From Chara braunii (Eukaryota; Streptophyta; Charophyceae; Charales; Characeae): a DNA stretch of 20,890 bases. Of this stretch, positions 1-10,003 are shown one piece after another. The notes under the pieces were generated by a model. That model did no database searches. It was not told the origin of the DNA and was given only the letters and a program-made list of their open reading frames with translations. The stretch is from contig BFEA01000657.1 of assembly GCA_003427395.1 (NCBI GenBank), forward strand, positions 88,895-109,784, written 5' to 3'. The first letter of the stretch is position 1. Each line of letters starts with the position of its first letter. Both the position numbers and the translations under genes were made by a program.

Positions 1-1930
1 TGTGCATGTGTTTTTCATTAGTCTAGCCACTCATTGTCATGTTCATACTTGGTGTGATGTTCCGGTTGATCTTCCCTTTATGTGCATGTGTTTTTGATTA
101 GTCTAGCCACTCATTGTCATTATCATACTTAGTGAGATGTTCCAGATGATCTTTCCTTCATGTGCATGTATTTTCCTTTAGTCCTAGCCACTCATTATCA
201 TGTTCATACTTAATGTGATGTTCCGGTCGATCTTCCCTTCATGTGCGTGTGCTTTTCATTAGTCTAGCCTCTCAATTGTCAAGTTTATGTTTGATGTGGT
301 GTTCCGGATCTTTACTTAGTTAGTCTCTTCTCCTTGTGCATGTGCTTTCTACTAGTCTAGTTTCTCGTTGTCAAGTTGATGTTCAAGATCTCTACTTAAT
401 TGGTCTTTTTTTTTTGTGCATGTGCTTCCACTAGTCTAGCCTCTCCTTGTCAAGTTCATGTTCCATATCTTTGCTTAGTTGCTCCCTTCTTTTTGTGCAC
501 TGTCAAGTTCATGTTCCATATCTTTGCTTAGTTGATCCCTTCTCTGTATGCATTGTCAAGTTCATGTTCCGGATCTTTGCTTAGTTGATCCCTTCTCTTT
601 GTGCATTGTTAAGTTCATGTTCCGGATTTTTGCTTAGTTAGTCTCTTCTCATTGTGCATGTACTTTTCACTAGTCTAGTCCCTCATTGTCAAGTTTATGT
701 TTGATGTGGTGTTCCGGATCTTTACTTAGTTAGTCTTTTCTCCTTGTGCATGTGCTTTTCACTAGTCTAGTCTCTCGTTGTCAAGTTAATGTTTCGAATC
801 TCTACTTAATCGGTTTCTTCTCTTTGTGCATGTGCTTCCACTAGTTTAGCCTCTCCTTGTCAAATTCATATTCCGGATCTTTGCTTAGTTGATCCCTTCT
901 CTTTGTGCATTGTCAAGTTCATGTTCCGGATCTTTGGTTAGTTGACCCCTTCTCTTTGTGCATTGTCAAGTTCATGTTCCGGATCTTTGCTTAGTTAGTC
1001 TCTTCTTCTTGTGCATGTAGTTTCCACTAGTCTAGTCCTTCATTGTCAAGTTTATATTAGATGTGGTGTTCCAGATCTTTACTTAGTTAGTCTCTTCTCC
1101 TTATGCATGTGTTTTCCAATAGTCTAGTCTCTCATTGCCAAGCTTATGTTCCGGATCTTTACTTAGTTAGTCTCTTCTCCTTGTGCATGTGCTTTCCACT
1201 AGTCTAGTCTCTCGTTGTCAAGTTCATGTTCCGGATCTCTACTTAATTGGTCTCTTCTCTTTGTGCATGTGTTTTCACTAGTCTAGTCTTTCATTGTCAA
1301 GTTCATGTTTTGGATCTTTACTTAATTGGTCTCTTCTCTTTGTGCATGTGTTTCCACAAGTCTAGCCTCTCTTTGTCAAGTTCATGTGCTGAATCTTTAC
1401 TTTGTTGATCTCTTCTCTTTGTGCATGTGCTTCCACTAGTCTAGTCCCTCATTGTCAAGTTCATGTTGGATGTGAAGTTCCAAATCTTTACTTAGTTGAT
1501 CTCTTCTCCTTGTGCATGTGCTTCCACTAGTCTAGTTTCTCATTGTCAAGTTCATATGTGATGTAAAGGTCCGGATCTTTACCTAGTTGATCTGTTCTCT
1601 TTGTGCATGTGCTTTCACTAGTCTAGCCTCTCATTGTCAAGTTCATGTTGGATGTGATAATCCGGACTTTACTTAGTTAGTCTCTTCCCTTTGTGCATGT
1701 GCTTCCACTAGCCTAGCCTCTCATTGTCAAGCTCATATTGGATGTGATGTTCCGGACTTTACTTAGTTAGTGTCTTCTCTTTGTGCATGTGCCTTCCACT
1801 AGTCTAGCCTCTTGTTATCAGGTTCATGTTTGATGTGATGTTCCGGGTCTTGTTTAGATGATCCTCTTCTCTATGAGTATGTGTTTTCCATTGGTCTAGC
1901 TTCTCATTGTCATATTATTCCAAGATATAC
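1..1930. repeat. Satellite-like tandem array with mixed monomer lengths
   Basis: About two dozen head-to-tail copies of one AT-rich monomer fill this stretch. Recurring landmarks are TGTGCATGTG, TAGTCTAG, TTGTCAAGTTCATGTTCCGG and CTTAGTT. The TAGTCTAG landmark recurs at about 19, 99, 179, 260, 353 and 432, so the usual period is about 80 bp. Some units are about 93 bp because they carry an extra TTTGATGTGGTG-like insert before the TTCCGG. Others (roughly 490-660 and 900-1010) are about 57 bp and lack the TAGTCTAG segment. Copies are diverged but clearly related. The array starts before the window. No coding potential is seen. Confidence 0.9.
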
Positions 1931-2012
1931 TTATTCAATCTCTCGCTATGGGGCGGGTGATCCACGTTGGGTTGCTGCTACGGAGAGCTGATTTGATTAG
2001 GAGTTCTTCTTG

Positions 2013-2020
2013 TTTTTTTT

Positions 2021-2073
<53 letters not shown>

Positions 2074-2074
2074 N

Positions 2075-2146
<72 letters not shown>
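2013..2146. repeat. T-tract plus (CT)n microsatellite with a one-base gap
   Basis: A run of T leads into about 120 bp of nearly pure CT dinucleotide. A single N at 2074 interrupts it and probably marks an unresolved join, so the true length is unknown. The serine-leucine and arginine-glutamate frames across it are artefacts of the repeat. Confidence 0.95.
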
Positions 2147-2149
<3 letters not shown>

Positions 2150-2166
2150 CCTCCTTCCTCCTTTAG

Positions 2167-5026
2167 ACCTTTCTTTCTCCCCCTCCTTTATCACATTGCC
2201 TTCTCTCTCCCTCTTTCCCGTCCCCTCACTTGACATATGACCAGACCTTCTCCCCTCACTTGGAAACATTGCCAGGGCATGGACGGTATACGAAATCAGA
2301 CTTCACTTGGTGGAAAACGAGGGCAAGGGGAGGATATCCGGTCTCTTGTGCCACCAAGAAGGCGAAAGAGAAAGGACGGTTAAAAAAGTGGGAAAAAGGC
2401 GAAATCCGGAAGAGAACTTAAGTTGAAAGTGAGGTCAGTTTGACTCAACCATTTCCCCGACTGCATGACTATGAGAAGAGAATGGGCTGATTGAGCAACA
2501 AGAGGGAACAAAGAGCAGCCAAAGGATTTAAAAAGATAGGCATGTGGGAAGGACTATGTGTTGACCCCCAACGGGGGATTGTATGAATCTTCTTGCTTGT
2601 GTGGGATTGTGCAGGTGAGTGATGGCTAGAAATGCCTTGAGCGGGATAGGGGCGAGAGGAACTGGGCACCAAGAGGGAAAGGGAAGAGGGACAAATGGGC
2701 TATGAGACACTTGACGTAGAGTCAACCCATGAAAATGACTTTTGCGTTTGAAGACTTGGAGTGTGAATGAGAGTGCAATCGTACCAAGAAAAATGTGATG
2801 TTGTGTGTGCATGCATATGAGGGCCCCGAAAAGACTAAGGGGCCTACTTCAATAAGGAAGGCGGCAAATTGTGAGACCCGATGGATGCGTAAAGGCGAGG
2901 GAGAGGACGGCCCCGCCGCACCCCGATGACGCCATATAGCCACAATGCTTAGGGAAATGGTGCGTGGCCTAAGGATGACGCTTAGCCTACGCACAAGAGA
3001 AGAGAAACACTCAAAGGATCATTGGACTGCCTGCGCATTGGAAGGAGCAATTGCATGAGAACACAACAAAGAATCAAAAAAAAATCAGCGTTGCGGAACA
3101 ACCAGCGAGACTACCACCCGGCGTAAGGGCTGAACTACATCCCCAATGTCAACGCTCTGTCGCGCAATGGCCACCCCCATCCATCTCAAAGCACTAGGTG
3201 GGGGTGACCCTGGGACGAATGGCTCGCACCCTGAGCATGAGTGTGGGCGGGCCGAGCCAACTGGGACCCGCAGTGGGGTCGACTAAGGCTCGAAAGTCTA
3301 CCGGGGTTTGGTCCTACAAAAATGGTGGAGGTGCCGGGTATAGGGTTAAATTGACCCTTGCGATTCCTACGGGGGGGCCCGACGCATTGACGTGTACACA
3401 ACTCCAGATAAGGAAAATGGACTTGTGTTTGTTCTTTCCCTTGTGAGAAATCAGATTTGAGAGTGGTTGGGCGCATAGCATGGTCAGGCCTGGAGGAATA
3501 ACATGCATGCTTTGCGGAATGGCTCTAGCCCTCCTTCGTTCGGTGCTGGTGTTCGCCAATCCGGGGAAGCCTTGGGCAAGTCGCAGGTCGACCCTTCCTC
3601 TTCGTATGAAAGAAGGGTTTCAGTTACCTGGCAGGCGGTTGGTCCTTCGGCTTCGGCCGAGGTCCGATGAAAATCCCATGGCGGAGTGATCCGGCCGAAT
3701 GGGTGTTTTCCCCTTCTTCTTTGAGCCCAGCGGGCTCATGCACTTTGCACCTTTTTAATGATTGAAGGAACCAACTTGAACACAACTGGTCATCAAGAAA
3801 GAACAATCTCGCCCTATGAAAGGACAGACAAATGAAGAAAAGGGAAATGAAGGGAGTTGCTAGACTCCAAGCAAAACTAGCTCACCCTTGAAGATTCTCA
3901 CGAGAAGGAACCAACCACTATGTATGAAAGTAGGGGGAGTGACACTCATTGTCCTAAGTGAAAATATGTGAGTTATGGGTAGGACGCGCTGGGTGCACCA
4001 AGGGAATGGCACTTGTACTATGTGTGTCCCATTTGGGACTTCTGTTTGCATGATGGGATTCGAGCGTCCTGCCTTTCGGAAGGAAAGGATTGGTCTGCAC
4101 TGGCCAATGCGGGTTGCGAAACGTCGTTCTCTTTTTGTAGGCTGCCTTGTGTTCGTATGTGGAGGTCAGGTCACCAAGCTGTCGGACGGGAGTTTGTCAC
4201 GTCGGTTGATTAGTAGCATTCTCGTTCGAGCAGTGATGGGCTTTGGCTCGATGATCTGTCGAACGGGGTGTGAAATCTCCTCAGGCGGGGCTTAGCCTGT
4301 TGGCTGGCGGAGGGAGTACCACTGCATGCGGACAGAGACGGAGCCTCGAAGGCGATTAGTAGCTTCTCGTAGCATGGTTTTGGGAAAGGCTGATTCTTGT
4401 CGGACCGATGGAAGTAATGTCCGGACGGCTGACTTTGTCCCTGTATTTAGGCACTTGAGGTAACCCTTGGTGTCGGTATGGATGTGCAAAGCGGCAAGAC
4501 GGGATGGGGTATTTTGGGGACAAGGAAAGGGCTAACGCCTTGCCGGAGCCTAGGTACCACGCTCGCGACGGTTGAACTGCGCTTGAGGTATGGGATAAAA
4601 CTCTACCGATAGTATCAGCGGAGAGACAGTATTGGGATGGTCGGTGAGGAAATGACCGGCCCGTGTGTGAGGTTGCCTTATTTTTTTTATGTGTCCCCCC
4701 CGTAAAGATTGATTGAGCTTGGATTGTTGGACAGGCATTCTTCTAAGTCTATTCCCCCTCCCTTCTAAGTCCACACGAGTGAGAGATGATCGGAAGGAAG
4801 GAGGATAGAAGTCAAATGGAATGGAAACCAAGAAAAGGAATGTGGGGAAATGGATGGCTGGCCAAGGGAATTATGGAAAGGGGGTACTTAGGAAAAGGGG
4901 GAGGTAAATTAGGGAGACCTTAATGGGGGTTCTGAAATAATCCTCATTTAGGAAAAGGGGTTGACCTGACCAGAAGAACCGGTTGGTACTCTTTCATGAA
5001 AATAGGGGTCGGGTGCTGGAAACAAG
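2167..5026. other. Long spacer with no recognised gene
   Basis: I see no coding frame with family features on either strand; the open frames here are short and compositionally ordinary. The base composition becomes G-rich and purine-rich on the plus strand towards 5026, like the coding block that follows. If the ORF array and the retroelement form one unit, this stretch could contain its 5' LTR and leader. I found no matching copy 3' of the pol region by eye, so this is only a possibility. Two similar purine motifs, TTAGGAAAAGGGG-like, occur near 4888 and 4949. Confidence 0.4.
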
Positions 5027-5790
5027 ATGGCGCGATGGTTGTCTCCCCCGACTTATACCAGCAGTCCAGAGATGCCAGTAGACGTAAAGGATGGGGTGTC
5101 GGTCGTCCTCCCGGAAGATGGGGCGTGGACGGACCTTGAACCAGCATATCAAACCGTAATGCTGGAAGAGGAGGACGCGTTCCTATGGATAGAGACGGCA
5201 TGGGCTAATGTTAGCTTGACAAGGTTGTCGCCAAGTTTAATGGATTTAGAGTTCCGGGGAACAGTGGAAGCTCCAGGGTGGGTCTACTTGTCACAAGATG
5301 GGGAGAATGCTATGGTTGTAGCGGAAGTTGTGTGGGCCGCGTGTCAGCGAAGGAGATGAAAATGGAAAGGGTAGATGTGCGGGTGGAACTTGGGGATAGA
5401 GGAAGCATGAGGCGACTCGTTTGAACCATGCGATGCGTGCTGCCTCCCTTCCTAGTGGATGTGGTGTTCGGAACCCGGAGCAGACTAGTAAGGATATGTC
5501 AGTCCATGACGAACCTTGGACTATACCAATGCGCTAGGCAGAATTTCTTTCGGTTGTCAGTAGAAATGGGGACGTTTGAGGGGAACTGGGCGGACGAACT
5601 GGGTGAGATACTAAGCTTCCTTAGCTTAGACAATATCTATGTCTCTAGCCCTGTACATTGGGGGATAGTGTATAGAAATGTAGCAATAGGGGAGACATTT
5701 CTGGAGGGGGTGAAAGAGTTGTTCTACGACGAAGAGGACGACTTCAGTGATGAGGACGAGGATAAGGAGATAGAAGATTGGGACTTCTAA
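5027..5790 (+). pseudogene. Array copy A of an unknown four-block protein, broken
   Basis: I do not recognise the protein. The first piece (5027-5359, 110 codons, starting MARW) carries block 1 (SVVLP, then AFLWIETAW) and block 2 (GWVYLSQDG). The second piece (5428-5790, 120 codons) carries block 3 (PPFLVDVVFG) and block 4 (FFRLSVEMGTFEGNWADELGEI ending ELFYDEED) and ends in a very acidic tail. Compared with copies B and D, about 30 residues between blocks 2 and 3 are missing. The reading frame changes at 5356-5359, where the TGA of the first piece overlaps an ATG (ATGA), and the new frame meets a TGA at 5422-5424. It is the most eroded of the four copies. Copy B starts 43 bp downstream on the same strand. 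Confidence 0.6.
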
Positions 5791-5832
5791 GAAGGGGGAC
5801 TTGACCTTGGAAAAAATGGGTGGCCTGGTATT

Positions 5833-6606
5833 ATGCAGGAAAGGGAGAGGATGACTAGAGAAGAAATGATGATGGAATACACCTTCAAGGGATGGGAACC
5901 AAGACAACTCAGAGGGGGGGTAGAGATGCCTTTACCAACGAAAAACGAATGGAGAGGGACCACGTGCGACTGGGTTGGGTTTGAGGTTGCCCGGGAATTA
6001 TCGTATGTATGGATAGAACGGATTTGGAACCCGATAAGGGAAGAGGAAGGTTGGGACGAGTTAGCAGAGGGCAAAGTGGAGTCAGTTGGAACAATTGTCC
6101 TCTCCGAGGACGGGTGGCACCTGTTTTGCACTATGTTAGCAATGGGACAAGATCCAATGTGGCTTCTAGAGGATGCAGAGGCGCGAACCCGGAAGGAAGG
6201 CAAGAGGTTCGCCAATGAGGGGTGGGACGAAGTTAGTAGCAAAGTTGTGATGGGAGGGTGGAAAGAACTCAGGTCTCCCTGCCTGCGCATAACAGCTTGG
6301 GTGCACGAGTTCGTGGCCGACTGGTTCGGGGGTTTTGAGCACATAGCAGACGTAGCCGACTCCATGAGAAAAGTACACATAGAATGTGCCTGTCTGACCG
6401 AGGAATTCTATAGGTTCTCCTTAAAATATGGGTCCTTCTACGGGGATAAAGCCGGTGAGGTCATCACCATCCTGAGGATAGGAAAATACGACCGCCTAGA
6501 GGTAAGCGCGGAAGCTTGGGACGCCATAGTTAGCCGGAAGGCGGCGGCCGCGCCATCCTATGTGGACGATGTCTTTATGTTGTTTGAGGTACGGTGGTTT
6601 GATTAA
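5833..6606 (+). CDS. Array copy B: intact unknown tryptophan-rich acidic protein, 257 residues
   Basis: This is the only undamaged member of the four-copy family and serves as its reference. Function is unknown. Visible blocks are: block 1, residues 30-66, with MPLP, DWVGFEV and YVWIERIW; block 2, residues 85-116, with GTIVLSEDGW, LAMGQD and LLEDAE; block 3, residues 138-175, with GGWKEL and a helix-like FVADWFGGFEHIADVAD; block 4, residues 189-252, with EEFYRFSLKYGSFYGDKAGEV and YVDDVFMLFE. No signal peptide, membrane segment, zinc motif or known catalytic motif is visible. It is rich in Trp, Glu and Asp. The ATG at 5833 is the first in frame. It lies between copies A and C on the same strand, with only 42 bp after A, which is unusually tight for separate eukaryotic nuclear genes. 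Confidence 0.65.
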   Translation: MQERERMTREEMMMEYTFKGWEPRQLRGGVEMPLPTKNEWRGTTCDWVGFEVARELSYVWIERIWNPIREEEGWDELAEGKVESVGTIVLSEDGWHLFCTMLAMGQDPMWLLEDAEARTRKEGKRFANEGWDEVSSKVVMGGWKELRSPCLRITAWVHEFVADWFGGFEHIADVADSMRKVHIECACLTEEFYRFSLKYGSFYGDKAGEVITILRIGKYDRLEVSAEAWDAIVSRKAAAAPSYVDDVFMLFEVRWFD

Positions 6607-6867
6607 AGGGGCTCAAAGTTCGAGCGCCACAGGAAGAACGGAGTATGGAGGGTGCATGTGAATTAGGGTGTAGCATAAGAAAGGGACATGTACATTAGTC
6701 AGCAGGGGACGCGAGGAGGCCGAAATAAGGGCAGGCATGGAGACGGGATAGTGCCGGGAACCAGTGTACGATAGGAAGGGGGTACTGAAAGACTAAAACA
6801 CGGGAAACGTGGAATCTCGGTGGGTGCAGCAATCGGACTAAGGAAGCGAGAAAGGAGGCATTGCGAG

Positions 6868-7660
6868 ATGGCCCGGCGAATGACGTTCTGGGGAGATAGG
6901 CCTCGCGGGATCCTACCACCAAGAGTATCAGGAGACAGGGTCGAAATAAGCTTGCCATCAAGGAACGTTGTGAGTAACCCGGTAATGGACTGGGTGGGGG
7001 TAGAGTTGGTGGAAGACACGGTGTATCTAGTAATAGAACTAGAGTGGCGTACGAGAGGTGAATTCGGGGGCATAAATTTGGATCTCCCAGGGTGAGTGCA
7101 TGCGACGGGATCCTTACACGTGTCGGGAAGAAGGGTGGCGGACCTTTGGGATTGCCTTGGCCTCCGGGGATGACCTCGTGCGAATGTTCGAAGGGGCATT
7201 CCAAATAACCTGGCGGGAGGGGTTTGAGTTTGCAGATCCGGAACGAGATGATGTGACGGCTGAGGTAAAAGTCGCCGCGGCGGGGGGTTTTGAGCTGCCA
7301 AATGGGGTCGTACGGATGAGTCTACCACCCTTCATGCTGAGACGAATGGGAGGCATAGAACGAGTGGAGCAGGCAGTGACTACCGTAACTAGGCTAAATT
7401 TTGACGAAGCATTAATGTCTCGAGAATACTATCGGGCCTTCCTAGAGATGAGGCCTTTCGGGGACGAACAGGGGCGCGAGGTGCTTTGCATTCTACAAGC
7501 AGTGGTAAATACTAGGTCGGGAGTCCCCCAAAGAAGTGATGAGACTATGTGGAGAGTCATCCGGCGAGAGGTAGGTCGGGGCGCGACCTACATAGATGAT
7601 CTCTACCGGTTGTACGAACAGCCAGAGGGGGCTACTGCTCCTAGGCATATGGAGGGATAG
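6868..7660 (+). pseudogene. Array copy C of the unknown four-block protein, one stop and one frameshift
   Basis: The start at 6868 gives MARR, matching the MARW start of copy A. The first piece runs to a TGA at 7093-7095 and holds block 1 (VEISLP, DWVGVEL, VYLVIELEW). Reading through that stop in the same frame gives VHATGSLHVS, which lines up with the LEVTGTIYLP of copy D. The frame then shifts by one base in the GGG at 7125-7127. After that EEGWRTFGIALASGDDL (block 2), GGFELPNGVVRMSLPPFM (block 3) and EYYRAFLEMRPFGDEQGREVL to YIDDLYRLYEQP (block 4) continue to 7660. Two lesions therefore explain the two open frames. The family match is clear over the whole length; the function is unknown. 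Confidence 0.6.
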
Positions 7661-7824
7661 TTGGGACGAGAAAAGAGGAATGAAAACACGAAGGGCAAGG
7701 GAGGCAATAGGTGGACGGATTCTGAAGATTGGCTGTAACCCTTTCTATGTGGACTATGCAGGGAATTACCAAGGTAACAATGGCAGCAAGACGTGAGCGA
7801 GTGGAACGCCAGCCCCGTGTGTGA

Positions 7825-8596
7825 ATGGAACGTCAGCCGCGGTACCTCGGACCGCCCTGGAATAACAGTGGACGATGGGAAGTATCCCTCCCGTCGAGTT
7901 CTACCTATCGGGGGTTCGACATAGAATGGCGGGCCGTGACTTTGGGAAGGGACGTCGCCTTCATGTTGGTAGAATGTCGGTGGACAGGGATGAGACTCGA
8001 TCGAGGACCCGGAGACGATCTGTTTTCCAATCTGGAAGTTACCGGGACCATATATCTGCCTGAGATTGGCTGGGACTCGTTGGGGGTAGAGATAGCACAA
8101 GGTCACGAGCTGGCACCGGTCTTTCGAAGGGCCGCCCGAGCGTTGACCCAGATAGGACAATCAGTCAGGGGTAGAAGAAACGTGGGCTTACTTACCCGGA
8201 TGGAAATGGGGGGATGGCGGGAATTCAAAGCACCAACCACACCGCTGAGGTGCCGGGTTCCCCGTTTTATGATAGACCTTGTCTTCGGACGCCTCGCAAG
8301 GGCGCGGGAGCTGGCAGACTCGGCAATAATGTGGGCAGACCACTTTCCCTCTCCGACCATCAGGATGTTCTATGATGTCGTTGTGGAACATGGGCCGTTA
8401 TGGGGAAACAGGGCCCACGAATTACTAGAAGTCATCCATATCCTGATGTTTTGTGCATCTCGGCTAAGACTGGACGGGGTGCGAACGCATAATCCAAAGG
8501 GAAATCGAGATAGGGGAGAATTATCTAACGGGGGTGGCTCAACTATTTGAGGAGCCTACCGAACCGGAAGGGCCACGAGGGCGAAAACGAGACTAG
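7825..8596 (+). pseudogene. Array copy D of the unknown four-block protein, 3' frameshift
   Basis: The main frame (7825-8550) contains block 1 (WEVSLP, VAFMLVECRW), block 2 (VTGTIYLPEIGWDSLGVEIA), block 3 (GGWREFKAP and VPRFMIDLVFGRLARARELAD) and the start of block 4 (FYDVVVEHGPLWGNRAHELLEV). The last 24 codons of that frame do not match the family. If one G of the run 8476-8479 is ignored, the frame becomes IIQREIEIGENYLTGVAQL, then FEEP and a basic tail, ending at TAG 8594-8596. That ending matches block 4 of copies A, B and C, so a single-base insertion is the simplest explanation. An in-frame ATG at 7780 precedes it, but a TGA at 7822-7824 stands directly before the ATG at 7825. Confidence 0.6.
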
Positions 8597-9017
8597 CACC
8601 CGCAGGCGAGCCAGTAGGGCAAATCAAGTACAGTCCGCTACGTTCGAAGGCCCACCGACAGAAATAGGAAAGGGGGGGGGCTCGGACCCGGATGATCAAT
8701 AACCGCCAAACAGGGAACACTGCGCAGGAAAACTTTTCCTAGCGGGTTGCCCAACCCGGACCCCTACACACCGACCAACGGAATAAGGGCGCTCTAAACG
8801 AGCCGGTGATAAGGGAAGCTAAGTCACGCCCTTAGCTCGGTGAGGCAGCAGAGTCGGACGCAGCTCCATATTAAGGAAGCCATCAGAAAATGGGAATGGG
8901 GAAAAGCCTAATTGCCAAGTAAAAGGATAAACCAACAGGACTGGAACCTAGGGAACCTAAATGCCTCGCACTGTGTTTGTTCTGGGGAATCCTTTGGTTA
9001 TACAGAAGTAGGCAAGT
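8597..9017. other. Spacer between the ORF array and the retroelement core
   Basis: About 420 bp with no family-supported reading frame. It includes a G9 run near 8670 and a short perfect inverted repeat, CGGGTT (8743-8748) and AACCCG (8753-8758), with a 4-base loop. I looked for a tRNA primer-binding site and an LTR end here and could not recognise either. Confidence 0.45.
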
Positions 9018-9518
9018 ATGGCAACGGAGGATGAGACAGGTAATCATGAAAGCGAGGGAGGACCAGGCTTAGGAGGCAATGCTGAGCAAAGCAAGGAAGG
9101 GCAGAAAGACAGGGAATCAACAAATCCGGATGGCACCAAAGGGGACCGGAAGGAAATGTCCTTGGGAGAGAGCTCGGGAAAAGCCGGGGGAAGCAGACAG
9201 GGGACTCAAGAAAACAAGGAGGGCAGGAATAAGGATAGGGCGAGCCCCGGGAACTCAGAGGGAGCTGTATCTAAGAAAGTAAGGGTCACGGACGCAAGGC
9301 GCAAACTAGCAGAGATAGAGAAAAGGACCGCGGAATACAAGGCCAGGTTAATGGAGGAAATGATGACTGGGAACGAGGAAGGCCCTCTGCAGGAGGTACC
9401 GTGGGACGAACGGAAAACCAGCCGGGGCGGAACTGGACAAGGGGACAAGGGTAGTGACCGTGGGGGAACACCTAGCAAAAGAACGAAAGAAAGGCGGAGA
9501 AGGCTACGAACCCCTTAG
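9018..9518 (+). CDS. Highly charged ORF upstream of gag, 166 residues
   Basis: The product is rich in Glu, Lys, Gly, Ser and Arg and looks largely disordered. A short amphipathic, coiled-coil-like segment lies at about residues 90-115 (RRKLAEIEKRTAEYKARLMEE). The C-terminus is strongly basic (KRTKERRRRLR) and could bind nucleic acid or act as a nuclear localisation signal. The frame ends at TAG 9516-9518, and the gag frame opens only at 9587, with no frame linking them. It is therefore either a separate small ORF or a Gag N-terminal part cut off by damage. No enzymatic motif is seen, and I do not recognise a family. Confidence 0.5.
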   Translation: MATEDETGNHESEGGPGLGGNAEQSKEGQKDRESTNPDGTKGDRKEMSLGESSGKAGGSRQGTQENKEGRNKDRASPGNSEGAVSKKVRVTDARRKLAEIEKRTAEYKARLMEEMMTGNEEGPLQEVPWDERKTSRGGTGQGDKGSDRGGTPSKRTKERRRRLRTP

Positions 9519-9548
9519 CCATAGACAGTAGGGCTAGTCGTCTGCCGA

Positions 9549-9570
9549 CCTCGCGAACGGTATCGCGAGG
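9549..9570. other. Perfect 7-bp stem hairpin between ORF1 and gag
   Basis: CCTCGCG (9549-9555) and CGCGAGG (9564-9570) are exact reverse complements around an 8-base loop. It sits in the 83-bp gap between the charged ORF and the gag start, in the part where no frame is open. A role in RNA structure is possible but unproven. Confidence 0.45.
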
Positions 9571-10003
9571 ATTCGAAGGGCTCTAGAGCCTCAGAGAAAG
9601 GGTGTTGGGATGGTTCGACCCGGAAGGAACGGCAAAGACTAGAGGGGGGCAGAAAGCCAGCAAGGAAGGGCCAGATACCAGCATGGCAGGCAAGGCCCGT
9701 AACTCCGAAGGTGGCCTTAGGAAGATAGTATCATCCCTTGCACGAGCACTGAACAAGAACCAAGGCTATCTAGCAGACGCCAAGAAAAAGCTGACTTTCG
9801 ATGGAGCAAACATCACGGAGTTCCTGATCGACTACGAGAACCTAGTTGCGTTACTAAAGTAGACCGAGGAGGAAGAAATTGACCATCTAGGACAGCATGT
9901 GTCGTTAAGCCTAGGACGAGACATAATGGTCATTGTAGCCGCAAGCCGGTCTTGGAAGAAGACCTGGGATGTGATGATGAGGAAGTACCTAGCGGCAGAG
10001 AAA

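Noticed and set aside
1-1930. CRISPR array
   Set aside because: Units are diverged tandem monomers without unique spacers between exact repeats, in a eukaryotic context.
1948-2269. Long serine-leucine and arginine-glutamate open frames
   Set aside because: They are direct translations of the CT microsatellite, with no independent coding sequence.
5787-6380. Minus-strand 197-codon frame opposite copy B
   Set aside because: It is a shadow of the conserved plus-strand family frame and is rich in Ser and Pro as expected for such a shadow.
6699-7328. Minus-strand 209-codon frame opposite copy C
   Set aside because: Shadow of the plus-strand family member; no recognisable domain.
8743-8758. Inverted repeat CGGGTT/AACCCG as a terminator
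   Set aside because: Short, no following T run, and intrinsic terminators do not apply in a eukaryotic nuclear setting.
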